Positions 1 to 9,258 of a DNA stretch of 41,683 nt are shown in pieces. The DNA is from Rhizaria sp. SCN 62-66 (Eukaryota; Rhizaria, unplaced), in NCBI GenBank assembly GCA_001724265.1, contig MEDY01000272.1, positions 1 to 41,683 on the forward strand, given 5' to 3'. Every line of letters begins with the position of its first letter. Position 1 is the first letter of the stretch. Made by a program: the position numbers and the translations under genes. The notes under the pieces are model-generated. The model saw only the letters and a program-made list of their open reading frames with translations. It was not told where the DNA came from and did no database searches.

Positions 1-154
1 CTACTCCTTCCCCTCCGTCCAGAAGCTCCGCTCTGCCTTCGGCCTTGCGTCCCCCTTCGCTGACGAGGAGGAGGCTGCTGCCAAGTCTGGCTCCGGCTCT
101 GGCTCCGGTTCCGCCTCGGGCTCTGGCTCCGGCTCTGGCTCCAGCTCCGATTAA
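1..154 (+). CDS. C-terminal end of an unidentified protein (5' cut by window edge)
   Basis: The frame beginning at base 2 is open to a TAA at 152-154 and gives about 50 residues. A short ordered stretch (YSFPSVQKLRSAFGLASPF) is followed by an acidic EEE patch and a Ser-Gly dipeptide run ending SSSD. GC-rich third positions match the other genes here. The (SG)n tail is low complexity and gives no clue to function, and I do not recognise the family. The rest of the gene lies upstream of the window, so size and domains cannot be judged. Confidence 0.6.
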   Translation, partial: YSFPSVQKLRSAFGLASPFADEEEAAAKSGSGSGSGSASGSGSGSGSSSD

Positions 155-522
155 TTGCCCCCGCGGTCGGTCGCAAACCTCCCGTGAGGCTCGCTGCTTT
201 GCGCGGCGAGTTCAGCACTAAAACTCGGTAGCTTGTATGTTTGCGTATCCATTCAATACAAACATCATGTTGTCTCCCATCCACATCTTTCTTGACTCTT
301 TTTTATTCTTGACTCTTTATCATTGAATCGTCAAAAATGCCTCTTGAAAATGATTAGTATAGCTGTATTTTCGATTGTTGAGTCGTAATAAACAGGATAA
401 TAGTGGATCCCTAAACATAACATAAATTAAAAACCAACACAAGTAACACAACCGCGCTTTACATCGTCAGGTGTAGCTTGTCCTAGCTTTGCGCTCATTG
501 TTCAGCGCCTAATGATCAGTGC
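155..522. other. Convergent intergenic spacer
   Basis: AT-rich spacer between the + strand partial gene and the - strand carrier gene, so it should hold both 3' ends. AATAAA occurs on the + strand at 387-392, and TTTATT at 302-307 reads AATAAA on the - strand. Either could be a poly(A) signal, although both are more than 200 bases from their stop codons. No gene or RNA is seen. Confidence 0.5.
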
Positions 523-3500
523 TTAGTGCTCGATATTTTGCTTGACTGGCAGAACGGCGTTCATGACGTTAAACGTCGCCTGTGTGATCGAGTAGACGAG
601 CGTGGCCTGCGGCATTCCCTTCACAAAATGCGCAGTGAACCCACGCCAGAACGCCGTGAGCCCGTCGACTCGCACGACGTGCTTAAGGTGCGCCCACACG
701 GACGCGTTGCGCAGCGCCGCCTCGGGTCGCGCGTCCTGCTGCCGCGTCCGGATCACCTGGAACGGGTACGATAGGAGCATGGCGGGGAGGCGGCCCATTG
801 CGACGCCGCCCGCGGTGGCGAGCAGGGCCTCGGACGCCGAGTCCGTCTTGAAGGCCGACCGGATGATGTTGACTGAAGAGAAGACGAACGCGCCCTGCAC
901 CGACAACAGCATGCCCAGCGGCGCGCCGCGGAAGAGCCCGCGCACACCCTCCTCAGCGCGGATGGCCTTCAGCGTGTCCCACATCCCGCGCACGCTGTTG
1001 GCGCCCACGCGGCCGAACTGCGCACCGCGCACTGCGCCAGCGCCCGCGCCGGCTCCTCCAGCACTCGTGGCGGCGGCGGCAGCGGTGGTCGCAGAGGCGC
1101 CGGTGGGGGGCGCGAGGCAGTAGCGCGTTTTGACCAGCCAGAGCGGGTTCGTCGCGAACGACGTCACGAGACTGGCCGTTGTAGCGGCGGCAAAACCGGG
1201 CAGCACGTGAGCCAACAACGCCGACGCGCCGCCCTTCTGCCAGGCCTCAGCCTCGTTGCTGTGCGCGTGCCGCTTCCCGGCGAAGAGCCGCGTAAACACG
1301 GGCTGCAGCAGCGCCTGGAGCAGGAAGAAGAACCCCCACGACGTGGCCGAGGCAGCGATGATCGGCACGACGCCGCGGTACATCCCGCGCAGCCCGCCCT
1401 CGGCAATGAGCGCCCGTAGCCCCAGCGCCCAGCGCCGGCCCAGCGGCGCCAGCGCGGCCGTGGGCGTGACCTGGAGCCGCACTTTAAGCACTTCCACTGG
1501 CTGCAGCAGCGCGGGCGTCAGCGAGCCCGACACGACGCCTGCGATGAAGGTCCGCATCGGCGTCGTCTGCGTGGGTGGCGCGCCCTCGCCGGCGGCCATG
1601 CGGCGGATCTCCCCGGCGTACCGCGGGTCTTCGGAGTAGTCGGGGATGTTGTTGACCGAAACCACCACGCGCGCCTGCGATTGCAGTGCGCCCACGCTCT
1701 TGAGTACGTCGAGCGCGCGCAGACCGGCGCCGAGCAGCTCCATCGGCGTGTGGTCGCCCACAGCGGCGCCGGGGGCGTATTCTGAGCCACGGAAGCGCGG
1801 GGATGAGTCTGTGACTTCGCACCAGAACCCGGGGGACACGCGGTGCGGGTTGACGAGGAGGGTCGACAGCGGGGCGTCGAGCGGGGCGCGGGACGCGTAC
1901 GGCGCGAGCGTCGCGGCGAAATGCGCCATGAGCGCGTTGCCCGTCGCGCCGCCCAGCGCGCCCGCGCAGCTCTGCGTCTGCGACGCGGGGAATGAGGACA
2001 GGTCAACGTCGCGCGCAAACGCAGCGGCCGCGGCGGCGCCGGGGGCGGACTCGGCGGCCGCGGCCGCGGGCGGGATGGCCACGGCGGGGACGGCGATGGG
2101 CGCCGTGGCCACGGTGAAGACGACGCGGCCAACAGAGCCAGCGCCCGCGTCGGTGTTGTGGGGAGTGGACAGGAGCGGCAGGGGGAGAGCGTCTGCGTAG
2201 AGGCCCGCAATGGTGTCGATATCAGTGTCATCCGTCACGACATTGTGTGCAGCAGCAGAACTGTTGTTGTTCTCGGTGTGGATAGAGTGCATGGCGTTGA
2301 GTTCTTGACGCATCTTGGCCAGGTCACGCCTGAGGCGAACGGCGCCGGAGTCGGGCTGCGCGCGATGGCGGCGCTCGCTCTCCGTCACATCGGGCGCCAG
2401 CAGCAGTGCGCGCAGCTCCGAGTTGAGCGGCGGCAGCGACAGATGCGGCATCTCGTCCACGGGCACCAGCTTCACGCGCCGGGTGAGCGTGAACGACCGT
2501 AGCTCGTCACTCCCCACGGCCAGTGAAGTCAGCTCCACCAAATAGACGTCGCGCCCGGGCACGGCGGTGACGATGATGTCGTCGCGCGTCGCCTCCGAGG
2601 CTGACGCAAACGTGAAGTGCCGCCGCATCCCCGACAGCGCGGCGCGCAGCGGCGGCGGCGCGCTGATGGCCAGCGCTTGGTAGGGGGCCTCGAGCTCGGG
2701 CGTGCTGAACGGCGGCGGCAGCGCACGCTCGCGGACGTACGGGTACTCCGAGACCACAGTCAACTGCACCATGCCTCCGGGCGCGGGGACCTCGGGCAGA
2801 CCGGCGGCCTCCGCGGCGGCCAGCGCGGCGTCGGTCAGCGCCACCGACTGCGCGGACCGGCCCGAGATGTTGCCGGCCAGATCGAGCGCGACGGTGACAT
2901 TGTGCGCGAGCTCAATCGTGCGCGTGTCTGTCTCGAGGTGCTCCAGTTGCTCACGAGCGTGCTGACGCGTCGCCGCCGCGGGCGCCTCGAGCTCGTGCTG
3001 CAGCTCCTCGCCATACGCCTCTAACTCCGCGTACAGCTCAGCCAATACGTCCTCGACGCGCGCCTCGACAGCCTTGTCTGCGGCGGCGTTGGCGGCGGCC
3101 GCGGCGCGCCCAGCAGCGCCCGCGGGTAGCGTCGGTGACGGCGGAGGGGTAAGTGCGCGGTTTGGCCCCTCGATGGCCGTGACGACGCTCGCGAGGCATG
3201 GCAGAAGCTGCGGAGGACCGATGTCGTACCCGGCGTCCGCCCACGTCAGGTCCTCATCATCGGCATCATCGTTATGAGCGTCACTAGCATCGTCGTGTTG
3301 GCCGTGACCGTGGCCGTCGTGGTCGTCATCAAGGCGGCCGTAGCGCGCGGGCCCGTGGCCGTGCGCGTACGCGTCGACGTCCACCACCCGCGCGGCCGGA
3401 GTCACACTGGCAGGCAGCAGCGCGCCGTCCAGTGGCAGCGGCAGACCAGTTGTCGCTATCGGGGACGGCAGCAGTGGTAGCGCCGGCGGCGGCAGGCGCA

Positions 3501-4548
3501 GCAGCAGCTGGTCCGCCGCGTCTCCGAACGACGCGGATGACGAGTGCGTGGTGACGGTAGATTTACGGACTGACGAGCCGCCGGAGGGCAAGGTGGTGCG
3601 CACAGTCGTCTGCGTCGTCGTCGCGCCAGAGGGCTCCACGGTCACCGTCGTCGTCGTCACGGTCGTCGTGCCCGTCGCGTCCGTGGTGGTGTTGGTCACG
3701 GTGCGCGTGCCGGGCACCACCGCCGCCGCGGCCGCAGCAGCAGCGGGCGACACCAGTGAAGGGTCCCCCTGTGATGACTCGGTCAGAGCGGGAGAGCTTG
3801 CAGAGGTGGCAGCCTTCGTTGCGGTCTGCTGCGCTGAAGAGGACGAAGACGATGATGACGAAGAAGAGGGCCAGAGCCACTGTCCCCAGCCGGCGGCGGC
3901 ATTAGCGCCGTTGTTGGGCTGCTGCTCCGCCGGCTTCTGCGAGGGCGCGTCCTGAGCAGCGGCGAGAGCGCGCGCAGCGGCCGCGCTCGCCTGCTCCGGC
4001 GTCGTGTTGCCGACGGTATGGCGCGGAGCAGCACCAGCAGCGGCACCGGCACCAGCGGCCGTGGCGGCATGCGTTGCGTGGGCGCCAGAGTGCTGACTCG
4101 CACTGTTGTTGCCGCTGCGGCCGCCGCTGCCTCTCTCGAGCGCCTTTTGGGCCTCGCGGCGCTGGCGAATGAGCTCATACGTCTCACGCTCAGAGAGGCG
4201 GCGCGAGGCAGGCTTGGCGCCAGCGGGCGGGACGGCGATGGCAGAGGACGGCGTGGTATCGCTGCTGTCGGCGTCGGGGTGCTTGGGCGTGGCTTTGTCC
4301 TTCTTGTCATCGTCGTCGTTGTTGTTGTTGTTGTTGTTGCTGTTGTTGCTGTTGTTGCTGGTGCTGTTGGAGGGGTCGTCGGAAGGGACAGAAGAGTCGC
4401 CGGACGCAGAGGCAGACGGCAGAATGTTCCAGCGGGAGATAGCGGGCACAGCGGCGTCAGCTTCATACACAGTGCGGACAGACTGCTGTGAGGTGGTGGC
4501 AACCGAGGCAGGAATGCCGCCAAAGAGCGTTTGGGCGACGAGGGACAT
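523..4548 (-). CDS. Mitochondrial carrier (SLC25) domain with ~1000-residue N-terminal extension
   Basis: 1341 aa, ATG at 4548, TAA at 523-525. Residues 998-1341 form a complete mitochondrial carrier: three repeats bear the PX[DE]XX[KR]-type motifs QPVEVLKVRLQ, NPLWLVKTR and YPFQVIRTR, with RGMYRG, RGLFRG and FWRGF elements. The PLWLVKTR and PFQVIRTR forms resemble the folate/FAD and pyrimidine-nucleotide carrier branch (SLC25A32/33/36 type), but the substrate is not determined. The first 997 residues have no recognised domain: an Asn/Asp run near 64-85, Ala/Ser/Thr-rich stretches, a His/Asp/Gly-rich stretch (DNA about 3248-3378), then two possibly folded segments (about 545-720 and 850-990). 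Known carriers are about 300-350 aa. An alternative start is the Met at residue 998 (1555-1557), which would give a normal 344-aa carrier. I keep the long form because the frame is open throughout, but a separate upstream gene or an unseen splice is possible. Confidence 0.75.
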   Translation of the reverse strand: MSLVAQTLFGGIPASVATTSQQSVRTVYEADAAVPAISRWNILPSASASGDSSVPSDDPSNSTSNNSNNSNNNNNNNDDDDKKDKATPKHPDADSSDTTPSSAIAVPPAGAKPASRRLSERETYELIRQRREAQKALERGSGGRSGNNSASQHSGAHATHAATAAGAGAAAGAAPRHTVGNTTPEQASAAAARALAAAQDAPSQKPAEQQPNNGANAAAGWGQWLWPSSSSSSSSSSSAQQTATKAATSASSPALTESSQGDPSLVSPAAAAAAAAVVPGTRTVTNTTTDATGTTTVTTTTVTVEPSGATTTQTTVRTTLPSGGSSVRKSTVTTHSSSASFGDAADQLLLRLPPPALPLLPSPIATTGLPLPLDGALLPASVTPAARVVDVDAYAHGHGPARYGRLDDDHDGHGHGQHDDASDAHNDDADDEDLTWADAGYDIGPPQLLPCLASVVTAIEGPNRALTPPPSPTLPAGAAGRAAAAANAAADKAVEARVEDVLAELYAELEAYGEELQHELEAPAAATRQHAREQLEHLETDTRTIELAHNVTVALDLAGNISGRSAQSVALTDAALAAAEAAGLPEVPAPGGMVQLTVVSEYPYVRERALPPPFSTPELEAPYQALAISAPPPLRAALSGMRRHFTFASASEATRDDIIVTAVPGRDVYLVELTSLAVGSDELRSFTLTRRVKLVPVDEMPHLSLPPLNSELRALLLAPDVTESERRHRAQPDSGAVRLRRDLAKMRQELNAMHSIHTENNNSSAAAHNVVTDDTDIDTIAGLYADALPLPLLSTPHNTDAGAGSVGRVVFTVATAPIAVPAVAIPPAAAAAESAPGAAAAAAFARDVDLSSFPASQTQSCAGALGGATGNALMAHFAATLAPYASRAPLDAPLSTLLVNPHRVSPGFWCEVTDSSPRFRGSEYAPGAAVGDHTPMELLGAGLRALDVLKSVGALQSQARVVVSVNNIPDYSEDPRYAGEIRRMAAGEGAPPTQTTPMRTFIAGVVSGSLTPALLQPVEVLKVRLQVTPTAALAPLGRRWALGLRALIAEGGLRGMYRGVVPIIAASATSWGFFFLLQALLQPVFTRLFAGKRHAHSNEAEAWQKGGASALLAHVLPGFAAATTASLVTSFATNPLWLVKTRYCLAPPTGASATTAAAAATSAGGAGAGAGAVRGAQFGRVGANSVRGMWDTLKAIRAEEGVRGLFRGAPLGMLLSVQGAFVFSSVNIIRSAFKTDSASEALLATAGGVAMGRLPAMLLSYPFQVIRTRQQDARPEAALRNASVWAHLKHVVRVDGLTAFWRGFTAHFVKGMPQATLVYSITQATFNVMNAVLPVKQNIEH

Positions 4549-6198
4549 CAGAGTTCGTCCGATACAACTGGGCCACGTGGAGCAGTGATAATGCTAAACA
4601 GATAAAATTTAGTATGTTAAACGCGTGTGTGCGAGTGTGGCGTCGACAGCAAGGGCGCGTGGCGAGTGCCAGGACGGCGACGGGCACGGCAGATGGGGCT
4701 CAGTGGCGACGGGCAAGACAGAGCGGGACAGGTGACACTGTGGGCGCTGACTGACACTGGTCGCAATAAAAAGCTTGCGGAACCAAAGGTAGACGTAAGG
4801 TAGATGCCTGTGGTATGGGTTGAACCAGAGAAGCGTGTCGTGAAGCGGCGATTGAAGCAAGATTAGGGTAAGCAAGATGGAAATCCGCGAGCCAGTGAAG
4901 ACAACATGTAAGCACATACCTACTGACATATAAACACGGCCAAGTAGACATACAATAATAGCATAAGTAAGAAAAAAACAATGCCATGTGGATAGTAGAA
5001 TGGCACAACCGAAGCACTTTTATGCCACGGAAATACAGTTCGATCTTTGTTGCTGAACTTTTGCCGTCTGTCGGCTCTCGAAGCTCGTCGCCCTACAACC
5101 ACAAGCACCTTCTTCCACTGCCGCGCGCACTTTCGCGAAGATAGAGTATTGAAACGGTCAACAATTCATATTATGTAGAGATATATCATTCAATAAACAA
5201 AGCTAGACATAACGCAAGAGCTCTAGAGCGACGACGGATCTAATTCACGAAAATAACGACAGATAATACTAGCGACAGATGGTGCGAAAGATGGTTTAAC
5301 GCAAACGCATTACGCAATGTGAAAAAACAGTTGAAATGACTTTGGCATATTGTATTGAAGATGATCAATGTGAAATGAAGGATGTAAAGGACTAACCCTA
5401 AGAGAAATAGACGCGTAATAACGCTATAACACTTCCTAACCTAGAAAGAAAAGGGTCGACAGCCCGCACCGTGTGCAAGACGGCTTGTATGAACGACCGC
5501 AGCGCCTCCCGACAAATTGATGAAGAGAGTCGCTGACACACACCCGACGCAATGTTCCACGTACTTTCCTAACTCACTCGTCCACACGGACTCACTCATT
5601 TGCCATCTCCAAGAGACAGACGCAGCTTACATCACGGTCGCACTTCTTTCATCGCAAGTCGCACGCTGTGTCTGCACGCCAGCTCGTCATCGGCAATGAC
5701 GATCGAGGGGCGCTCTAGGCAAGACACAGCGGGAAACAAGGAAAATAAAGACGCGATTGAGATGTAAAATACGACGGAACATGAAGCAGCAAAGAGAATG
5801 AGATTGCGATGCAATGAGAGGAAGGAGAGCTCGTAGTAACAGTGCCAATCGGGAGACGCAGAGCGCAGCCGCTAAAAAAGCAAACCAGCACACAAGTGCG
5901 AGCCATCGACAGCCTGACTAGTGTACCATATAGGTAAGCACGCGTCACCCACTCGATCGCAAAGAGAAAAAGTGGGAGAGAACGAATGCTTACACATAAA
6001 TAACGATCCACAATGCATCACACTCTTTTCAAGCGCGTTGCACTGAGTCCGTCATCGTCGACGCGGCACCCCCACAGTGGCACACAGCAGCAGCATCGTC
6101 ACCGCCCATCATATGAAGGAGCGATGACACTGTACAAGTCGTGTGCGTGCGGTGGGTGTTGTCGAAGGCGCGGTGTTGTTATGTGTGTGGTAAACACT
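4549..6198. other. 1.65-kb spacer without recognisable gene
   Basis: Lies upstream of the carrier gene and downstream of the ABCF gene, both on the - strand. Composition is AT-rich with several TTTATT/AATAAA-like words and many stops. The open frames are short and their codon use is unlike the neighbouring genes. A CACGTG E-box lies near 4575, about 30 bases upstream of the carrier start. I see no tRNA box A/B pair, no repeat family and no transposon ends. It presumably carries the carrier promoter and the ABCF 3' UTR. Confidence 0.4.
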
Positions 6199-8761
6199 TT
6201 ACTCGGGCTTGGCAGCCTCCTCAGCGGGCTTCTCGCCGAACTCCTCCGCACCAGCCTTGGTGTGCTTGGCGGTGTTGGCGAGGAGGGAAGAGCCGGAAAC
6301 GAAGCCACCGGACTCGAGCTCCTGGATGAAGGTGTAGGTGCCCATCTCGCACGACTTGAGGTCGTTGTAGAGGTTGAACTGGCCGGGCACGATCGAGAGG
6401 TACTGGCGAGCGCACTTGAGGAGGAAACCACGGTTGTGCGAGACGAGGAGCAGGGCACCATCGTAACGGTTAGTGGCGGCGATGAGGGAATCGATGGAGG
6501 CGAGGTCGAGGAAGTTGGTGGGCTCGTCCATGATGAGAAGGTGGGGGCAGTCGAAGGTGATCTTGGCGAACATGACGCACGAGCGCTGGCCGTGGGTGAG
6601 CGACTTCATGCGGGTCTCGGCAAGAGTGCCCGTAACACCGACCTTGGCAAGGTGCTTGCGGAGGACACCGGAGTTGAGCTCGTTGGGGAACTGCATCTTA
6701 AGGTACTCCATGGGGGTGAGGGACATGTCGAGCTCAGCGGCGTGGTGCTGGGCGAAGTAGCCGATCTTGGCAGTGTCGTTGCGGGTGACCTTGCCGGAGA
6801 CGGGGGTGAGGCGACCGGTGAGGAGCTTGAGGAAGGTGGACTTGCCGGCACCGTTGGGACCCATGACACCGACACGGGTGGGGAAGGGGGAGTAGGTCAC
6901 GGTGAACGAGATGGGCGCATCGAAGATCCAGGGGAGAACGCCGGGGTTGTAGGAGAAGCGGACAGTGTCGATGAAGATGATGTCGGCACGGGGGTAAGTG
7001 GAGAGGTCGACGGTGTTCTCATCAGACGCGGAAGTGGTCTTCTTGGCAGCGCCCTTCTTGACGGGGGCAGCGACGACGGGGGCAGGGGCAACCTCACCGT
7101 TGGCGAGCTTGTTCTCACCAGCACCCTCGAGGATGAAGCCAGCGAGGGGCACGGCGGGGGGGAAGGTGAACTTACCCTGCAGACGGATCTGCTTGGCGTA
7201 GTACTCATCCTGCCAGTCCTGGTACTCCTTCTTCTGGCGGGCCAGGGGGGACGCGGAGTCGATGTTGCGGTTCTTCGAGAGGAACTTCTCGACAGTGACG
7301 GCCATGTTCTTCTCATCGTCCTCGAGCTTCTTCTCGAAGGCGCCGAAGCCCATCTGGTAGTAGACAAGGTTCTTCTTGCAGATGTCGATGACGGACGTGC
7401 ACACGCGCTCGAGCATGTCACGCTCGTGCGAGACGAGCAGGAGGGTCTTGCGGTACGCACGCATGCGGTTCTCGAGCCAGAGGACGGAGGGGAAATCGAG
7501 GTGGTTGGTGGGCTCGTCGAGGAGCAGGAGGTCGGGCTCCATGAAGAAGGCGGCGCAGAGGGCGACACGCATGCGGAGACCACCGGAGAGGGCGTTGGTG
7601 GACTCGCGCTGCTTCTCGTCGTCGAAACCGAGGACACGGAGCATCTTGGACGCACGCTCCTCAGCATCACGGTTGCCGAGCGACTCGAGGCGCTGGTCGA
7701 TCTGCTTGAGGTTGGACATGAGGTCCGCAGCCTCACCCTCGCGCGAGGGTTTGTCGGTGGGCTCGACGTCGGGGACGTTCGAGGTGGCGTTGAGCTCGTT
7801 GACGTTGGTCGGGGGGGTCTTGCCGGTGATGGCAATCAGGCGCTTGACGACGGCGACACGGTTCTGGCGCAGGGTGTAGAGGAACTCGAACGAGTTGACG
7901 ACGGTGTCGAGCACGGGCTGAGCATCCGAGGAGATCTCAATCTCGTGGCAGAGGTGGACGTGGATGTGGTTGGGGAAGCCCTTGATGCCGCCCTCGTTGG
8001 AGCCGTTGGAGATGGCGTCGAAGAGGGTGGACTTGCCGGTGCCGGGCTCACCGTGGAGGCAGATGCGCTTGCCGGACTCGAGGGTCAGGGCAGCACCCTG
8101 GAGGAGGTACTGCTGGGAGAAGGGGATGCGGAGGTCGAACGAGGGGATCTCGATGGACTTGCGGAGGTTCTGGTGGTTCTTCTCAGCCTCGATGACGGCC
8201 TGGATGTACGAGGGCCAAGTCTTGGTGATGTCGTCCCACTTGGACCAGTCGATGGTCTGGAGGAGGGCGTTCTTGGCATCCTTGGCCTTCTTACGGGACA
8301 TGTGGTTGTTGACGAGCGCCTGGGCATCGTTGGGCATCTTCTTGATGTGCTTGTCGAGAGCCTTCTTCTGATCACCCTTGGGCATCTTGCGGATCTCGGC
8401 GAAGGCAGCCTGGTTCGTGGCATCACGGAAGAGCACATCGAACTCGGTGAGCATCTCCTGAGCCTCCTCGAAGGAGGCCTCGGCCCTAAGCAAATAGAGA
8501 AACAGAACGCAAGAGAGCAAGAAAAAGAAGGTGGGGAATGTAGTAGAGGAGGAGAAGTCGTGAGAAAGGAGTTAATAAAGGCGAACAGTGCATAACAAGG
8601 CAAACAGGGGGCGCTTTCGCAAAGATGCGGAGGCGCAGTGGCGTCGGCGCGGGTGAGCCAGAGTGCATGCGAATAGCGTGGGAAACGTACTTCTTGTCCT
8701 TCTTGTCGTCCTTCTTGTCCTTCTTGTCGTCCTTCTTATCCTTCTTGTCCTTCTTGGTCAT
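6199..8761 (-). CDS. ABCF-family ATPase, ribosome-associated type
   Basis: Two exons, 8761-8691 and 8485-6199, joined across a GTACGT..TAG intron, give 785 aa ending in TAA. The first 24 residues are a Lys/Asp repeat (MTKKDKKDKK...). Two ATP-binding cassettes follow with no membrane segments: Walker A GEPGTGKST (169-177), signature LSGGLRMRVA (323 on), Walker B LLLLDEP (343 on); then Walker A GPNGAGKST (566-574), a degenerate signature LTHGQ (653-657) and LLIMDEPTNFLD (673 on). The DEPTN[HF]LD boxes are diagnostic of ABCF/EF3 proteins, which are cytosolic and work on ribosomes in translation and quality control. Which member this is (ABCF1/2/3, GCN20, ARB1 or EF3-like) I cannot say. It lacks an EF3 chromodomain or HEAT array. 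Exon 1 was placed by the phase match (AA|G Lys) and because it supplies an ATG, whereas exon 2 alone has only intron-encoded methionines. Confidence 0.9.
8486..8690 (-). other. Intron of the ABCF gene
   Basis: 205 bases on the - strand, GTACGTTTCC at the donor and a pyrimidine-rich TTTGCTTAG acceptor. Splitting codon 24 after two bases restores one continuous frame from the Lys/Asp leader into the ATPase. Confidence 0.85.
8691..8760 (-). repeat. Lys/Asp-coding tandem repeat at ABCF N-terminus
   Basis: Almost the whole first coding exon consists of AAGAAGGAC-type units giving KKD/KKDD repeats. Such a charged leader could interact with rRNA or act in nucleolar targeting. Slippage-prone DNA would explain its origin. 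Confidence 0.7.
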
Positions 8762-9258
8762 CTTGCCGAAGTCTAGGGGCGCGAACGGACGCAGATGGGG
8801 GGAGCAAACAGGTACCAGGGTTGTGGAGTTGGGTGAGCTGGGGATCGAGTGAACACGGACGAACGCGGTTTCACACGCGTCATAAAGCAGGCGTAGAAGC
8901 ATAAACAATAGCCAAAATATAAAACATCATGCAAAACACATCTACATCCTTGCGGGCTTTTACGGATCACTTTTTCATCTGGTTTCAATTGTTTTCCCGT
9001 TGCCCCGGTGCGCATCACCCCCCCAGTCTAAGTGCTTCCGGGCCCCTTAGCACGGACCAGCCGCCGGCCTGCGACCTTCGGCAGTGACCGTGAGTGAGAC
9101 TGCTGTTTTTTTTAGGTCCATCAGCCTGAGAGATACGATGAGAGAAATTGTGTTCTAATGCATTTGGAAGGGATAGTATTGTCTAATGAAAGTAAAATGG
9201 AACTATGTATGGGAAATAATACTGTTAAATATCACGATTGTAGTAATTTACTTGAAAG
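8762..9258. other. Spacer between APE2 3' end and ABCF 5' end
   Basis: About 500 bases holding the ABCF upstream region (GC-richer, near 8762-8880) and an AT-rich part downstream of the APE2 stop. On the - strand a CCCCTAG just before the ABCF start could be the acceptor of a 5' UTR intron, but this is not proven. No gene or structured RNA recognised. Confidence 0.4.

Noticed and set aside
4810-4835. Possible tRNA B box (GGTTCAACCC on the - strand)
   Set aside because: The flanking bases cannot form the T-arm stem and no A box or acceptor stem is found at the right distance.
6013-8595. 860-codon open frame on the + strand opposite the ABCF gene
   Set aside because: It is a shadow of the GC-rich ABCF coding strand: the opposite strand encodes a complete two-cassette ATPase, while this frame gives Gly/Glu/Leu/Val-rich sequence with no domain.
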